A stretch of 11,448 nucleotides of DNA. Source: Cryomorphaceae bacterium (lineage in GTDB: Bacteria > Bacteroidota > Bacteroidia > Flavobacteriales > Schleiferiaceae). A program made the translations under genes and the position numbers. The notes under the pieces were generated by a model that made no database searches, had not been told where the DNA came from, and saw only the letters and a program-made list of their open reading frames with translations. The first letter of the stretch is position 1. Each line of letters opens with the position of its first letter. Of the stretch, positions 1-6,954 are shown one piece after another. The stretch is taken from assembly GCA_003445735.1 (NCBI GenBank), contig DMCR01000179.1:528-11975 (forward strand), given 5' to 3'.

Positions 1-7
1 ATGAGTA

Positions 8-1648
8 CTAACTCTTCAGATAATTAATCAACGCTGCTGTTGAGCTGTCGTGCTCGTGCTTGATTCCTGTTCCGGAGAGCTCACTCAAAACGGCTTTTGC
101 CAAAACTTTTCCTAGTTCTACGCCCCACTGGTCATAGCTGAAGATGTTCCAGATATAGCCTTGGATGAAGATCTTGTGTTCGTATGCGGCAATTAATTGG
201 CCCAAGTGGTAGGGGGTTACTTCGTCTAATACAATGCTGTTGGTGGGGCGGTTGCCTTCGAAGACTCGGTAAGGGGCAATATGCTCCATTTCCTCTTCTC
301 CTAAGCCAGCTTGACGCATCTCAATTTCCACTTCGTTGCGAGTTTTTCCTTTCATCAACGCTTCAGTTTGTGCGATAAAGTTTGCGAGGAGAATAGGGTG
401 GTGGTCGGTGAGGCCGTGCAATGGTTTTTTCGCAGCGATGAAATCCGCTGGAATCAGATCAGTGCCTTGGTGGATTAATTGATAGAAAGCGTGTTGGCCA
501 TTAGTACCTGGCTCTCCCCAAATAATTGGGCCCGTAGCATAGTTTAGCTTCTTACCATTGCGGTCCACGTATTTCCCGTTGCTCTCCATATCTCCCTGTT
601 GGAAGTAGGCTGCAAATCGGTCTAGGTATTGATCGTAAGGTAGGATAGCGTGGCTTGTGGCGCCATGGAAATTTCGGTACCAAATGCCCAAAACGGCCAT
701 CATCGCCGGGATGTTTTTGTCCCATGGCTCGTTAGCTACGTGCTTGTCCATAGCATGTGCACCGTTCAAGAAAGCTTGGAATCCTTGATAGCCGATGGCC
801 AAAATCACAGGTAAACCGATCGCTGACCAAACGCTGTAACGTCCGCCAACCCAATCCCAGAAACCGAACATATTGTTGGTGTCGATGCCAAATTTCGAAA
901 CACCATCTGCGTTGGTGCTCACAGCAACAAAGTGCTTAGCTACATCACTTGGCGTACCTGCTTGAGCCAAGAACCATTCCTTTGCACTGTGCGCATTTTT
1001 CATGGTCTCTTGTGTCGTGAATGTCTTCGAGGCGATGATAAAGAGCGTAGTCTCGTGATTTACTTTTTTCAAGACTTCCCATAAATCTGCACCATCTACG
1101 TTGGCCACAAAATGGAAGTTCATTTCTTCTGTTACGAAAGGCTTGAGGGCGTTGATGACCATGCGTGGGCCTAGGTCGCTACCGCCGATGCCAATATTGA
1201 CCACATCGGTAATGCGCTTGCCAGTGCAACCTTTCCAAGCTCCCGAGCGAACATCATTGCTAAATGCAGCGAGTTTAGCCCAAACCGCCTTAACATCTGG
1301 CATCACATCCTTACCATCAACTTTAATAGCCTTGCCACTCATATTGCGTAGGGCAGTATGTAGTACTGCACGGCCTTCCGTAACATTGATTTTAGCACCG
1401 CTTTGTTGCTGCTGAATAGCCTTGCGAACGTCGGCCTCGTCTAATAATTCTTGAAACAAAGTAAAAGTTTCGGAGCCGAAGATATTCTTGGAGTAATCGA
1501 ACAATATGCCGTCCCATTTGATATTATACTTGGAGAAGCGTTCAGGATCTTCGAAGAAGCGAGTTTTTAGTGTACGTTTATCATTTTCGAAGTTGTCCTT
1601 GAGCTTACTCCAAGCTGTTAACTTAGTGGGGTTTATGTTTTTTAGCAT
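8..1648 (-). CDS. pgi: Glucose-6-phosphate isomerase
   Basis: Interconverts glucose 6-phosphate and fructose 6-phosphate in the cytoplasm, serving glycolysis and gluconeogenesis. The 546-residue product is full length for the long, E. coli-like form of the family. Visible landmarks are the sugar-phosphate-binding NIGIGGSDLGPR stretch (about 151-162), QGDMESNGK with Glu355, GTNGQHAFYQ with His386, and the C-terminal signature SYDQWGVELGK ending in Lys514. By position these match the catalytic Glu, His and Lys of the family. The start ATG at 1646-1648 fits: a TAnnTTTG promoter element lies about 23 bases upstream and MLKNINPTKLTAW aligns with typical N-termini. It is divergent from the desaturase gene and appears to be transcribed alone within the window. 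Nothing is broken or missing. Identification is from recognised motifs and is very secure. Confidence 0.98.
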   Translation of the reverse strand: MLKNINPTKLTAWSKLKDNFENDKRTLKTRFFEDPERFSKYNIKWDGILFDYSKNIFGSETFTLFQELLDEADVRKAIQQQQSGAKINVTEGRAVLHTALRNMSGKAIKVDGKDVMPDVKAVWAKLAAFSNDVRSGAWKGCTGKRITDVVNIGIGGSDLGPRMVINALKPFVTEEMNFHFVANVDGADLWEVLKKVNHETTLFIIASKTFTTQETMKNAHSAKEWFLAQAGTPSDVAKHFVAVSTNADGVSKFGIDTNNMFGFWDWVGGRYSVWSAIGLPVILAIGYQGFQAFLNGAHAMDKHVANEPWDKNIPAMMAVLGIWYRNFHGATSHAILPYDQYLDRFAAYFQQGDMESNGKYVDRNGKKLNYATGPIIWGEPGTNGQHAFYQLIHQGTDLIPADFIAAKKPLHGLTDHHPILLANFIAQTEALMKGKTRNEVEIEMRQAGLGEEEMEHIAPYRVFEGNRPTNSIVLDEVTPYHLGQLIAAYEHKIFIQGYIWNIFSYDQWGVELGKVLAKAVLSELSGTGIKHEHDSSTAALINYLKS

Positions 1649-1670
1649 GATGTGTTCGTATAATACTCAG

Positions 1671-1678
1671 CAAATTTA
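1671..1678 (-). promoter_or_regulatory. Putative -7 promoter element of pgi
   Basis: Read on the minus strand this is TAAATTTG, matching the Bacteroidota -7 consensus TAnnTTTG. It lies 23 bases upstream of the pgi ATG, which would give a short leader of about 15-20 bases. I see no clear -33 TTG at the expected spacing, so the call rests on the -7 match and position. Confidence 0.4.
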
Positions 1679-1710
1679 CCATAAGTGGAATGATTTTCCG
1701 GGGTCTTTCC

Positions 1711-1718
1711 TATCTTCC
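1711..1718 (+). promoter_or_regulatory. Possible weak -7 element of the desaturase gene
   Basis: TATCTTCC matches four of the six fixed positions of TAnnTTTG and ends 22 bases before the chosen desaturase start at 1741, a spacing like the other promoters in this window. No -33 TTG is evident. This is a weak candidate, offered because the gene must be transcribed from this 92-base divergent gap. Confidence 0.22.
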
Positions 1719-1740
1719 CGCATCTATTTACACAAATTTC

Positions 1741-2805
1741 ATGTTGAAGTTTAAAAGTACGAGTGAATTCCAGTCCGAAGTTAGGAAGAGAGTTCGCGCT
1801 TATTTCAAAGAAAATAATCGTTCGATGTTGGCCGACTACCGCTATTATTTTAAAGCGGTAGCAAACTTGGCAATATACTTAGTGCCTTTTGGGTTCTTCC
1901 TATCGGGTTACGATAGCTTTTTGATGACGACTATCTTATGGACCATAACTGGTTTGGGCATGGCGGGCGTCGGGATGAATTTGATGCATGATGCATTGCA
2001 TAATACGGTAACTCGTAACGAATGGGTCAACCGAAAAATTGGAGCGGCGATTTATATGCTTTGTGGTAACTCATACACTTGGAGGGTCCAACACAATATG
2101 AAACACCATACGCATACTAACGTGGACGGCTACGATGATGATATCGACACGGGAAGTCTATTTCGTTTCCATCCCAATCAAGAGCGCAAGTCTTACCATA
2201 GGTTTCAGCATATATATGCACCATTGACTTATTCGCTTATGACTTGGAAGTGGTTTCTGCAGAAGGACTTCATTCAAGTATTGGATTACGGAAACAGTGA
2301 CTTGTTCAAAGCAAGAGATCAAAGTTTAGGAATGGTTTGGACAAAACTTATTGTGGGTAAAAGCATTCATATTGGGATTTTCTATGTACTGCCAACGCTT
2401 TTAGGCGCACCTTGGTACATGGTTTTATGGGGTAATTTTTTGATGCACGTGATGGCAGGATTTATCTTGTCTATAACGTTCCAATTAGCGCATGTAGTTG
2501 ACAAGGCCGAATTCCCAACTGAGGAAGAGGTAAAACAATCAAGTATTTTGGAGCACCAATTGAAAACCACTGCAAACTTTGCTACTAAGAATTGGCTGGT
2601 GACTTGGTATACTGGAGGATTGAACTTCCAAGTGGAACACCACTTATTCCCAACAATTAATCACGTACACTATCCAAAGATTGCAGAAATTGTGCGTAAA
2701 ACGGCCTCTGAATTTCAGTTGCCGTATAACGAGTACAAGTCAACCATTAGTGCGGTGAAGGCTCACTTTCGTCATTTGCGCATCATGGGTATGCAACCTG
2801 CGTAA
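1741..2805 (+). CDS. Membrane fatty acid desaturase (acyl-CoA/acyl-lipid, QxxHH type)
   Basis: Integral membrane di-iron enzyme that introduces a double bond into a fatty acyl chain, using O2 and electrons from a separate donor; a role in membrane fluidity is inferred. The 354-residue product has all three histidine boxes: HDALH (83-87), HNMKHH (118-123) and QVEHH (297-301). Hydrophobic membrane segments lie before box 1 (about 35-80) and between boxes 2 and 3 (about 200-250). The QxxHH third box followed by LFP is typical of front-end, linoleoyl-CoA-like and sphingolipid-type desaturases. Unlike many eukaryotic front-end enzymes there is no fused cytochrome b5 domain, so the donor must be encoded elsewhere. 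The open frame extends back to 1690, but MLKFKSTSEF at 1741 is the likelier start because the upstream codons read like untranslated sequence and the usual N-terminus begins here. A terminator follows 18 bases after the stop. Position and chain specificity cannot be read from sequence. Confidence 0.93.
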   Translation: MLKFKSTSEFQSEVRKRVRAYFKENNRSMLADYRYYFKAVANLAIYLVPFGFFLSGYDSFLMTTILWTITGLGMAGVGMNLMHDALHNTVTRNEWVNRKIGAAIYMLCGNSYTWRVQHNMKHHTHTNVDGYDDDIDTGSLFRFHPNQERKSYHRFQHIYAPLTYSLMTWKWFLQKDFIQVLDYGNSDLFKARDQSLGMVWTKLIVGKSIHIGIFYVLPTLLGAPWYMVLWGNFLMHVMAGFILSITFQLAHVVDKAEFPTEEEVKQSSILEHQLKTTANFATKNWLVTWYTGGLNFQVEHHLFPTINHVHYPKIAEIVRKTASEFQLPYNEYKSTISAVKAHFRHLRIMGMQPA

Positions 2806-2823
2806 ATTGGAGAATGTGGATTA

Positions 2824-2854
2824 CAAAAGGGCGACCCGGAGGGTCGCCCTTTTG
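2824..2854 (+). terminator. Intrinsic terminator after the desaturase gene
   Basis: A perfect 14-bp stem (left arm 2824-2837, right arm 2841-2854) encloses a GGA loop, with GGGCGACCC as the core of the left arm. The right arm runs into a T-rich tract, CCCTTTTGTTTT. It begins 18 bases after the desaturase stop. The left edge is AAAA, so it could also work on the opposite strand, although no minus-strand gene ends here. Confidence 0.9.
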
Positions 2855-2856
2855 TT

Positions 2857-2887
2857 TTGGTGCCCTCAATGAGAAATAGTAAGTTTG
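2857..2887 (+). promoter_or_regulatory. Bacteroidota-type promoter of the haem-copper secreted protein gene
   Basis: TTG at 2857-2859 and TAAGTTTG at 2880-2887 are separated by 20 bases, matching the TTG-N(about 19-20)-TAnnTTTG arrangement of Bacteroidota housekeeping promoters. The -7 box ends 25 bases before the ATG at 2913. It is the only promoter in the window where both elements are clear. It starts within the T tract of the preceding terminator, so the downstream gene is probably an independent unit. Confidence 0.65.
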
Positions 2888-2912
2888 ACAGTAAGGCATT
2901 ATCAGTCATGTA

Positions 2913-4466
2913 ATGAAAAAAGTACTATTTATCCTTTCCATGTCAGTGATTTCTTTCAGCTTGAAAGGGCAGAGCACATTCAATGATATTGCTCCAATTT
3001 TATATAAGAATTGTACCAGCTGTCATAGACCTGGGGGCGGAGCTCCTTTTTCAATGCTTTCTTATCCATCAACATCCCCATGGACAACCAGTATTGTAAA
3101 TGTCCTTCAAGACAGTGAGATGCCGCCTTGGTCCGCGGATACATCATACCTGCATTTTGTAAATGAAAGACAAATAACTCAGGCAGATAAGGATTCTTTA
3201 CTTACTTGGATATATGATGGTGCCCTACAAGGTGATCCAAGTCTGCAACCACCGCAGCCCGCTTATCCGATGTACCAATTAGGAGGCACTCCCGATACCA
3301 TAATTCAACTGACGAAATTTAAAAGTAATGCGAATACTGAGGACGCGTATAATATGCTTGTTGTGCCATTGTATTTCGGTCAAGATAGATTTGTTCGCGC
3401 CATAGAATTGGTCCCAAATAACCCAGAATTAGTGCATCATGCCCTGATCATGGCTGGCCCGCTTGGAGATATGGATACAGATACATCTGGGAATGCATTT
3501 TCTATTGATGGAGATATTTCTGTGGGTACTTGGGCTCCTGGGACAATGCCAATTGTTTATCCTAATTCGTCAGAAATAAAAATGGGGGTGAAGCTACCGT
3601 CTAATGGTGAAATAGGGATGCAGATTCATACTCCTAAAGGAACCGCCGGTCAGCTTGTGGACATCAAGATTCGAATTTATTTGTATCCTGCGAACGAAAT
3701 AGGGATTCGCCAAGTCCATGATACCGTTCCCTTACAGTATTGGGCGAATGACTTCTATATTCCCGCGGGACAGGTGAAGAGTTTTTCAGTTGAAGAAAAT
3801 TGGCCAAGCCAAGCAATCTCAATATTCTCAGCCTTTCCACACTCCCATCAAATCTGTACAGAAATATTGAATTTCGCGTATCAAGCACAGACCAATGATA
3901 CGATACCATTGATGAAGATCGACCGTTGGGATTTTGAGCATCAAGAGTATTACTACTATAAGAACTTGGTAAAAATTCCAGCGGGATATACTGTTCATTC
4001 TACTCATGTGTTTGATAATCGCAGCTCAAACCATCATAATCCAAACTCACCGCCTCAGTTCATTTCGGTTGGACTGAACACTGATGATGAAATGCTTTTC
4101 GATGGATTTCAATACCTTGATTATCAGCCGGGTGATGAGAATATTAACATTGATTCGATTTTAAAGAACGATCCACTTTTAGTCTTAGATATACCGGAAT
4201 TTGAAATCACTAGAGAGATAAAATATTCGGTCATTCCAAATCCCATTACCAGCGATGCCACCATTCAATTCAACCCTCCTTTGAATGAATCCAATCATTA
4301 TACGGTGAATCTGTATGATAAAATGGGGAGGCCTGTACTAGTTGAGTACACCTTTACAGAAGGTCATATTCATTTGGAGACCATCTTGGCGCCACCAGGC
4401 ACCTATTTCTTTGAAGTGCTGTCCGACGGTCATCGATTTGTTGCTGGGCGATTAGTGTATTTATAA
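2913..4466 (+). CDS. Secreted cytochrome c / PHM-like copper monooxygenase-fold protein with T9SS sorting domain
   Basis: A 517-residue exported protein with three visible parts. Residues 1-20 form a signal peptide (MKK, hydrophobic core, then SLKGQ). Residues about 25-100 hold a single haem c motif, CTSCH (34-38), with Met70 in EMPPW as a plausible axial ligand. Residues about 125-420 resemble the two-domain copper type II, ascorbate-dependent monooxygenase fold (peptidylglycine and dopamine monooxygenases). The likely copper ligands are all present: His175-His176 and His239 for one site, His310, His312 and Met394 for the other. Residues about 438-517, beginning SVIPNPITSDATIQF, are a T9SS type A sorting domain, implying export across the outer membrane and surface attachment or release. 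Family knowledge supports an oxidative function; the substrate is unknown. The fused haem could supply electrons to copper, which is inference. It has its own promoter, is flanked by terminators, and is visibly AT-richer than the carbonic anhydrase gene, so it is probably monocistronic. Confidence 0.85.
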   Translation: MKKVLFILSMSVISFSLKGQSTFNDIAPILYKNCTSCHRPGGGAPFSMLSYPSTSPWTTSIVNVLQDSEMPPWSADTSYLHFVNERQITQADKDSLLTWIYDGALQGDPSLQPPQPAYPMYQLGGTPDTIIQLTKFKSNANTEDAYNMLVVPLYFGQDRFVRAIELVPNNPELVHHALIMAGPLGDMDTDTSGNAFSIDGDISVGTWAPGTMPIVYPNSSEIKMGVKLPSNGEIGMQIHTPKGTAGQLVDIKIRIYLYPANEIGIRQVHDTVPLQYWANDFYIPAGQVKSFSVEENWPSQAISIFSAFPHSHQICTEILNFAYQAQTNDTIPLMKIDRWDFEHQEYYYYKNLVKIPAGYTVHSTHVFDNRSSNHHNPNSPPQFISVGLNTDDEMLFDGFQYLDYQPGDENINIDSILKNDPLLVLDIPEFEITREIKYSVIPNPITSDATIQFNPPLNESNHYTVNLYDKMGRPVLVEYTFTEGHIHLETILAPPGTYFFEVLSDGHRFVAGRLVYL

Positions 4467-4476
4467 CATTGACTAA

Positions 4477-4513
4477 ATAAACAAGGGCGACCCGCAGGGT
4501 CGCTCTTGTTTAT
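4477..4513. terminator. Bidirectional intrinsic terminator between convergent genes
   Basis: A 17-bp stem (4477-4493 with 4497-4513, one G-U pair) closes a GCA loop. The left flank is A-rich and the right flank T-rich, so it can terminate transcription from both sides. It sits in the 71-base gap between the haem-copper protein gene and the convergent Nfu gene. Its core is nearly identical to the hairpin at 2824-2854. Confidence 0.9.
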
Positions 4514-4537
4514 GCGCTGCAGCGCTAAAATCTTTGT

Positions 4538-5152
4538 TTATCCGTTAATGGCAACCACGTCGTCTACTAAGGTCGGCAGCATCTTTTGAAGGATGCTGAG
4601 GATGCCATTCTTCAATGTCATGGTAGAGGAAGGGCAGCCGGAACAAGCACCCTGAAGCTGTACCTCGACTATTTTGTCTTTGTAGCCCATGAAGGCGATG
4701 TTTCCGCCGTCTTGTGCCACGGCTGGCTTGATGTATTCTTCCAAAATATCAACAATGCGTTGCTCCACTTCACCTAAATCTTCTGTTCTAAGGGCTGGGG
4801 CGCCATCTTTTTCTGACGGGCTTTCTTGTGCAGGAGATAATTGGTCCTCATGAACCGCTGCTCCTCCGCCCTGAAGGAACTCAGTGATGAAGTTGCGGAC
4901 CTCCTGCGCGACATCGTCCCATTCCACGATATCGTACTTCGCAATGGCGATGTAGTTCCCGGAGATGAAGACCTCCTTCACAAAGGCGAAATGGAATAAT
5001 TTGGTCGCAAGCGGCGATGGCTTGGCCTCATCAATGTTTCTAAACTCGGCGGAATCTGTTTGCAACAACATCTTGTTGCTGACGAACTTCATGACCTTAG
5101 GATTTGGGGTCATTTCGGCATAAATGCTCACTGGTACGCGTTTGATATCCAT
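4538..5152 (-). CDS. NifU/Nfu-family iron-sulfur cluster scaffold or carrier protein
   Basis: A 204-residue cytoplasmic protein that by family binds a [4Fe-4S] cluster, usually at a dimer interface, and delivers it to apo-enzymes. It has the two-domain Nfu architecture. The Nfu_N domain covers about residues 7-95 and includes YAEMTPNPKVMKFV. A hydrophilic linker spans about 95-123. The NifU C-terminal domain spans about 125-204, with IKPAVAQDGGNIAF and the cluster-binding CSGCPSS motif (Cys170, Cys173). No IscU-like domain is present, so it is a Nfu carrier rather than full-length NifU. It resembles mitochondrial NFU1 and the Nfu proteins of Bacteroidota, so I give no bacterial symbol. A TACCTTTG promoter element lies 23 bases upstream of the ATG, and the gene is divergent from the carbonic anhydrase gene. 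The gene ends 24 bases from the shared terminator and looks monocistronic. Confidence 0.93.
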   Translation of the reverse strand: MDIKRVPVSIYAEMTPNPKVMKFVSNKMLLQTDSAEFRNIDEAKPSPLATKLFHFAFVKEVFISGNYIAIAKYDIVEWDDVAQEVRNFITEFLQGGGAAVHEDQLSPAQESPSEKDGAPALRTEDLGEVEQRIVDILEEYIKPAVAQDGGNIAFMGYKDKIVEVQLQGACSGCPSSTMTLKNGILSILQKMLPTLVDDVVAING

Positions 5153-5174
5153 GATGTGGGTTTGATTGTCGGGA

Positions 5175-5182
5175 CAAAGGTA
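5175..5182 (-). promoter_or_regulatory. Putative -7 promoter element of the Nfu gene
   Basis: Minus-strand TACCTTTG matches TAnnTTTG and ends 22 bases upstream of the Nfu ATG, implying a leader of roughly 15-20 bases. A TTG on the same strand (plus-strand CAA at 5197-5199) is only 14 bases further upstream, closer than the usual 19, so the -33 assignment is doubtful. Confidence 0.45.
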
Positions 5183-5203
5183 CGGGGTAAAAGCCGCAAA
5201 GTG

Positions 5204-5211
5204 TACATTTG
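5204..5211 (+). promoter_or_regulatory. Putative -7 promoter element of the gamma carbonic anhydrase gene
   Basis: TACATTTG matches TAnnTTTG and ends 26 bases before the ATG at 5238. It supports that start over the upstream TTG at 5166, because transcription from here would begin after that codon. No clear -33 TTG at normal spacing. Confidence 0.45.
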
Positions 5212-5237
5212 AAATCAGAACCTTAAACGCGCAATGT

Positions 5238-5759
5238 ATGGCAGTGATTAAACCCTTATTAGGTCATTCTCCGGAATTTGGGACCAATTGTTTTCTAGCG
5301 GAGACCGCTGTTATTATAGGCCAATTCAAATGCGGCGATGGCTGTAGCTTTTGGTACGGCAGTGTCGTACGCGGCGACGTAAACAGCATCACCTTCGGAC
5401 ATAAGGTCAACGTTCAGGACAATGCCACCGTGCACTGCACCTACGAGAAATTCCCCACCGTGGTCGGCAACAATGTGAGCATAGGCCACAATGCCATCGT
5501 GCACGGCAGCACCGTCGAGGACAATGTCCTCATCGGCATGGGCGCCATCGTCATGGACGACTGCGTGATCGGTGAGGGATGTATTGTGGCGGCTGGATCG
5601 GTCGTGACCCAAGGAAAGAAATTGGCCCCAGGAACGCTGTGGGCAGGGGTGCCAGCGAAAGAAATTGGCCCCGTGCCCAAACGCTTACGCAAGGGGGAAA
5701 TCGAACGCATTGCCAACAACTATTTAAAATACAGCTCCTGGTACAAAGACGATGAGTAG
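5238..5759 (+). CDS. Gamma-class carbonic anhydrase family protein (left-handed beta helix)
   Basis: Cytoplasmic hexapeptide-repeat protein of the gamma carbonic anhydrase/YrdA/PaaY group, expected to form a trimer with zinc held between subunits. Proven members interconvert CO2 and bicarbonate, but many relatives show little or no activity. The 173-residue length is typical. Hexapeptide repeats run from about residue 22 to 125, followed by a C-terminal helix (about 145-170). The three zinc histidines are present at His66, His84 and His89, with the His84/His89 spacing of five expected for the family; Arg45, Asp47 and Gln60 are also in conserved positions. The ATG at 5238 is chosen over an in-frame TTG at 5166 because MAVIKPLLG fits the normal N-terminus and the promoter box lies between the two. 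The gene is GC-rich relative to its neighbours. The start of a decayed acetyltransferase overlaps its stop by eight bases. Catalytic activity is plausible but not proven. Confidence 0.92.
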   Translation: MAVIKPLLGHSPEFGTNCFLAETAVIIGQFKCGDGCSFWYGSVVRGDVNSITFGHKVNVQDNATVHCTYEKFPTVVGNNVSIGHNAIVHGSTVEDNVLIGMGAIVMDDCVIGEGCIVAAGSVVTQGKKLAPGTLWAGVPAKEIGPVPKRLRKGEIERIANNYLKYSSWYKDDE

Positions 5760-5972
5760 TTATTTGAGTTTTGAATCGGACCGCCTCTACCTGCGTCCGA
5801 CTGCTTAAGAAGATGCCGTCCTCCTACTGGCTAAGTAAAACTCAGCGCCATCACCCATGGAGAAAACACCGCGAGTATCAAAGTACTGGAAGTGCTGGGG
5901 TTCAAACACCTAGGGCAAAAATCCGTGGCAGGATACGACGGGCCTTCCGAATATTTCGAGGTAGAATTATAA
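5752..5972 (+). pseudogene. Decayed GNAT acetyltransferase (RimJ/RimL-like), internally deleted
   Basis: Both ends of a GNAT N-acetyltransferase survive but the middle is gone. From ATG 5752 the frame reads MSSYLSFESDRLYLRPTA, then a stop (TAA 5806-5808), then EDAVLLLAK and a second stop (TAA 5836-5838). This matches the family opening in which a LeRLxLRP strand is followed by EEDAxxLLxLLN. In a different frame, about 5847-5972 encodes AITHGENTASIKVLEVLGF, continuing to FEVEL and a stop. That is the characteristic NxASikvLekLGF coenzyme A-binding end. About 70 codons remain of a family length near 170-180, so roughly 100 codons covering the central acetyl-CoA site are missing, with the junction near 5844-5847. 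The ATG overlaps the carbonic anhydrase stop (ATGAGTAG), suggesting the intact gene was once co-transcribed and translationally coupled with it. The end overlaps the last codons of the convergent dehydrogenase gene. A sequencing error cannot easily explain two stops, a frameshift and a large deletion. Confidence 0.85.
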
Positions 5973-6920
5973 CCCGAGCTTGACCTTCAGGTTGCCTAAC
6001 ATGGCGGACGTCATCGATTCAAGATCGTACTCCGGTTGCCAATTCCAATCTGCCTGCGCCGCACTATCATCAATACTAGCGGGCCAACTGGCCGCGATAT
6101 TCTCGCGGAAATCCGGCACACAATCCATCTCGAACCCTTCAATGTGCCCTGCAATACTTGCCGCAATGGTCACAGGATCAAAGCTTATACCTGCCAAATT
6201 ATAGCTGTTGCGCACCTTCACCTGCTCCGCCGGCGCCTCAGTGAGTTCTATGGTTGCGCGAATGGCATCTTCCATATACATCATCGGTAACGCGCGGTGC
6301 TCGGATAAAAAGCTCGTATATCGACATTCTTCCAAGGCTTTATAATAAATCTCTACAGCATAATCTGTTGTGCCTCCGCCAGGTTGAGATTTCCAAGAAA
6401 TGAGCCCAGGATAGCGGATGGAACGCACGTCCACGCCGTATTTATTGAAGTAATATTCACACCACCGCTCGCCAGCAAGTTTGGAGATGCCGTACACGGT
6501 CGAGGGCTCCATAATGGTTTGCTGTGGGGTGTTCTCCTTCGGAGTGGTTGGTCCAAAAACGGCAATGGAACTGGGCCAAAATATCTTTTGAATAACTCCT
6601 TCCCGGGCAAGCTCGAGTACATGTAGTAAGCTTTGCATGTTCAGGTCCCAAGCCTTCATCGGGAATTTTTCTCCAGAGGCGCTGAGCATGGCCACGAGGT
6701 GGTATACCGTATGGACATGATGTTGCTGACATACTGTACGCAAGGCATCGGTATCGCTGGCGTCGAGAATTTCAAAAGGGCCGTCTTGGAGTTCGACTAG
6801 GTCGCTGCGACGAATATCTGAGGCAACGATCTGGTCGGTGCCATATTTATCGCGAAGGGCCAGGGTTAATTCGGTGCCAATTTGGCCACAGGCGCCGAGA
6901 ATTAAAATGGTTCCGCTCAT
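5967..6920 (-). CDS. L-threonine 3-dehydrogenase, short-chain (SDR/epimerase-like) type
   Basis: NAD-dependent cytoplasmic oxidation of L-threonine to 2-amino-3-ketobutyrate, the first step of threonine breakdown to glycine and acetyl-CoA. The 317-residue product has an N-terminal Rossmann motif LGACGQIG (Gly9, Gly12, Gly15), Asp35 at the end of the second strand for NAD ribose, and the catalytic YGISK motif (Tyr143, Lys147), with Ser117/Ser118 in WPSSIAVFG as the SDR serine. The substrate-domain features SWKSQPGGGTTDYAVEIY (about 175-192) and the C-terminal SWPASIDDSAAQADWNW are characteristic of the SDR-type TDH described in Flavobacterium. This type is unrelated to the zinc-dependent E. 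coli Tdh. The partner 2-amino-3-ketobutyrate CoA ligase is not in the window. The gene is divergent from trhO, and its stop overlaps the end of the GNAT pseudogene by three bases. A general NAD-dependent epimerase is the alternative but fits less well. Confidence 0.93.
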   Translation of the reverse strand: MSGTILILGACGQIGTELTLALRDKYGTDQIVASDIRRSDLVELQDGPFEILDASDTDALRTVCQQHHVHTVYHLVAMLSASGEKFPMKAWDLNMQSLLHVLELAREGVIQKIFWPSSIAVFGPTTPKENTPQQTIMEPSTVYGISKLAGERWCEYYFNKYGVDVRSIRYPGLISWKSQPGGGTTDYAVEIYYKALEECRYTSFLSEHRALPMMYMEDAIRATIELTEAPAEQVKVRNSYNLAGISFDPVTIAASIAGHIEGFEMDCVPDFRENIAASWPASIDDSAAQADWNWQPEYDLESMTSAMLGNLKVKLGL

Positions 6921-6954
6921 GTTCTGTGATGATAATGATCAGATTCAGGTCGCT

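Noticed and set aside
1690..1740. Seventeen-residue N-terminal extension of the desaturase
   Set aside because: The codons upstream of MLKFKSTSEF read like leader sequence, and the weak promoter candidate lies within them.
5166..5237. N-terminal extension of the carbonic anhydrase from a TTG codon
   Set aside because: The added 24 residues are not family-like and the likely -7 promoter box (5204-5211) lies inside this stretch, so it would not be transcribed.
5295..5612. Open frame of 105 codons on the minus strand inside the gamma carbonic anhydrase gene
   Set aside because: Its His/Asp/Ala-rich translation is the mirror of the hexapeptide repeats. The plus strand carries all three zinc histidines.
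5771..5983. Possible 70-residue basic protein on the plus strand
   Set aside because: It is an out-of-frame reading through the GNAT remnant; recognisable GNAT sequence lies in the other two frames.
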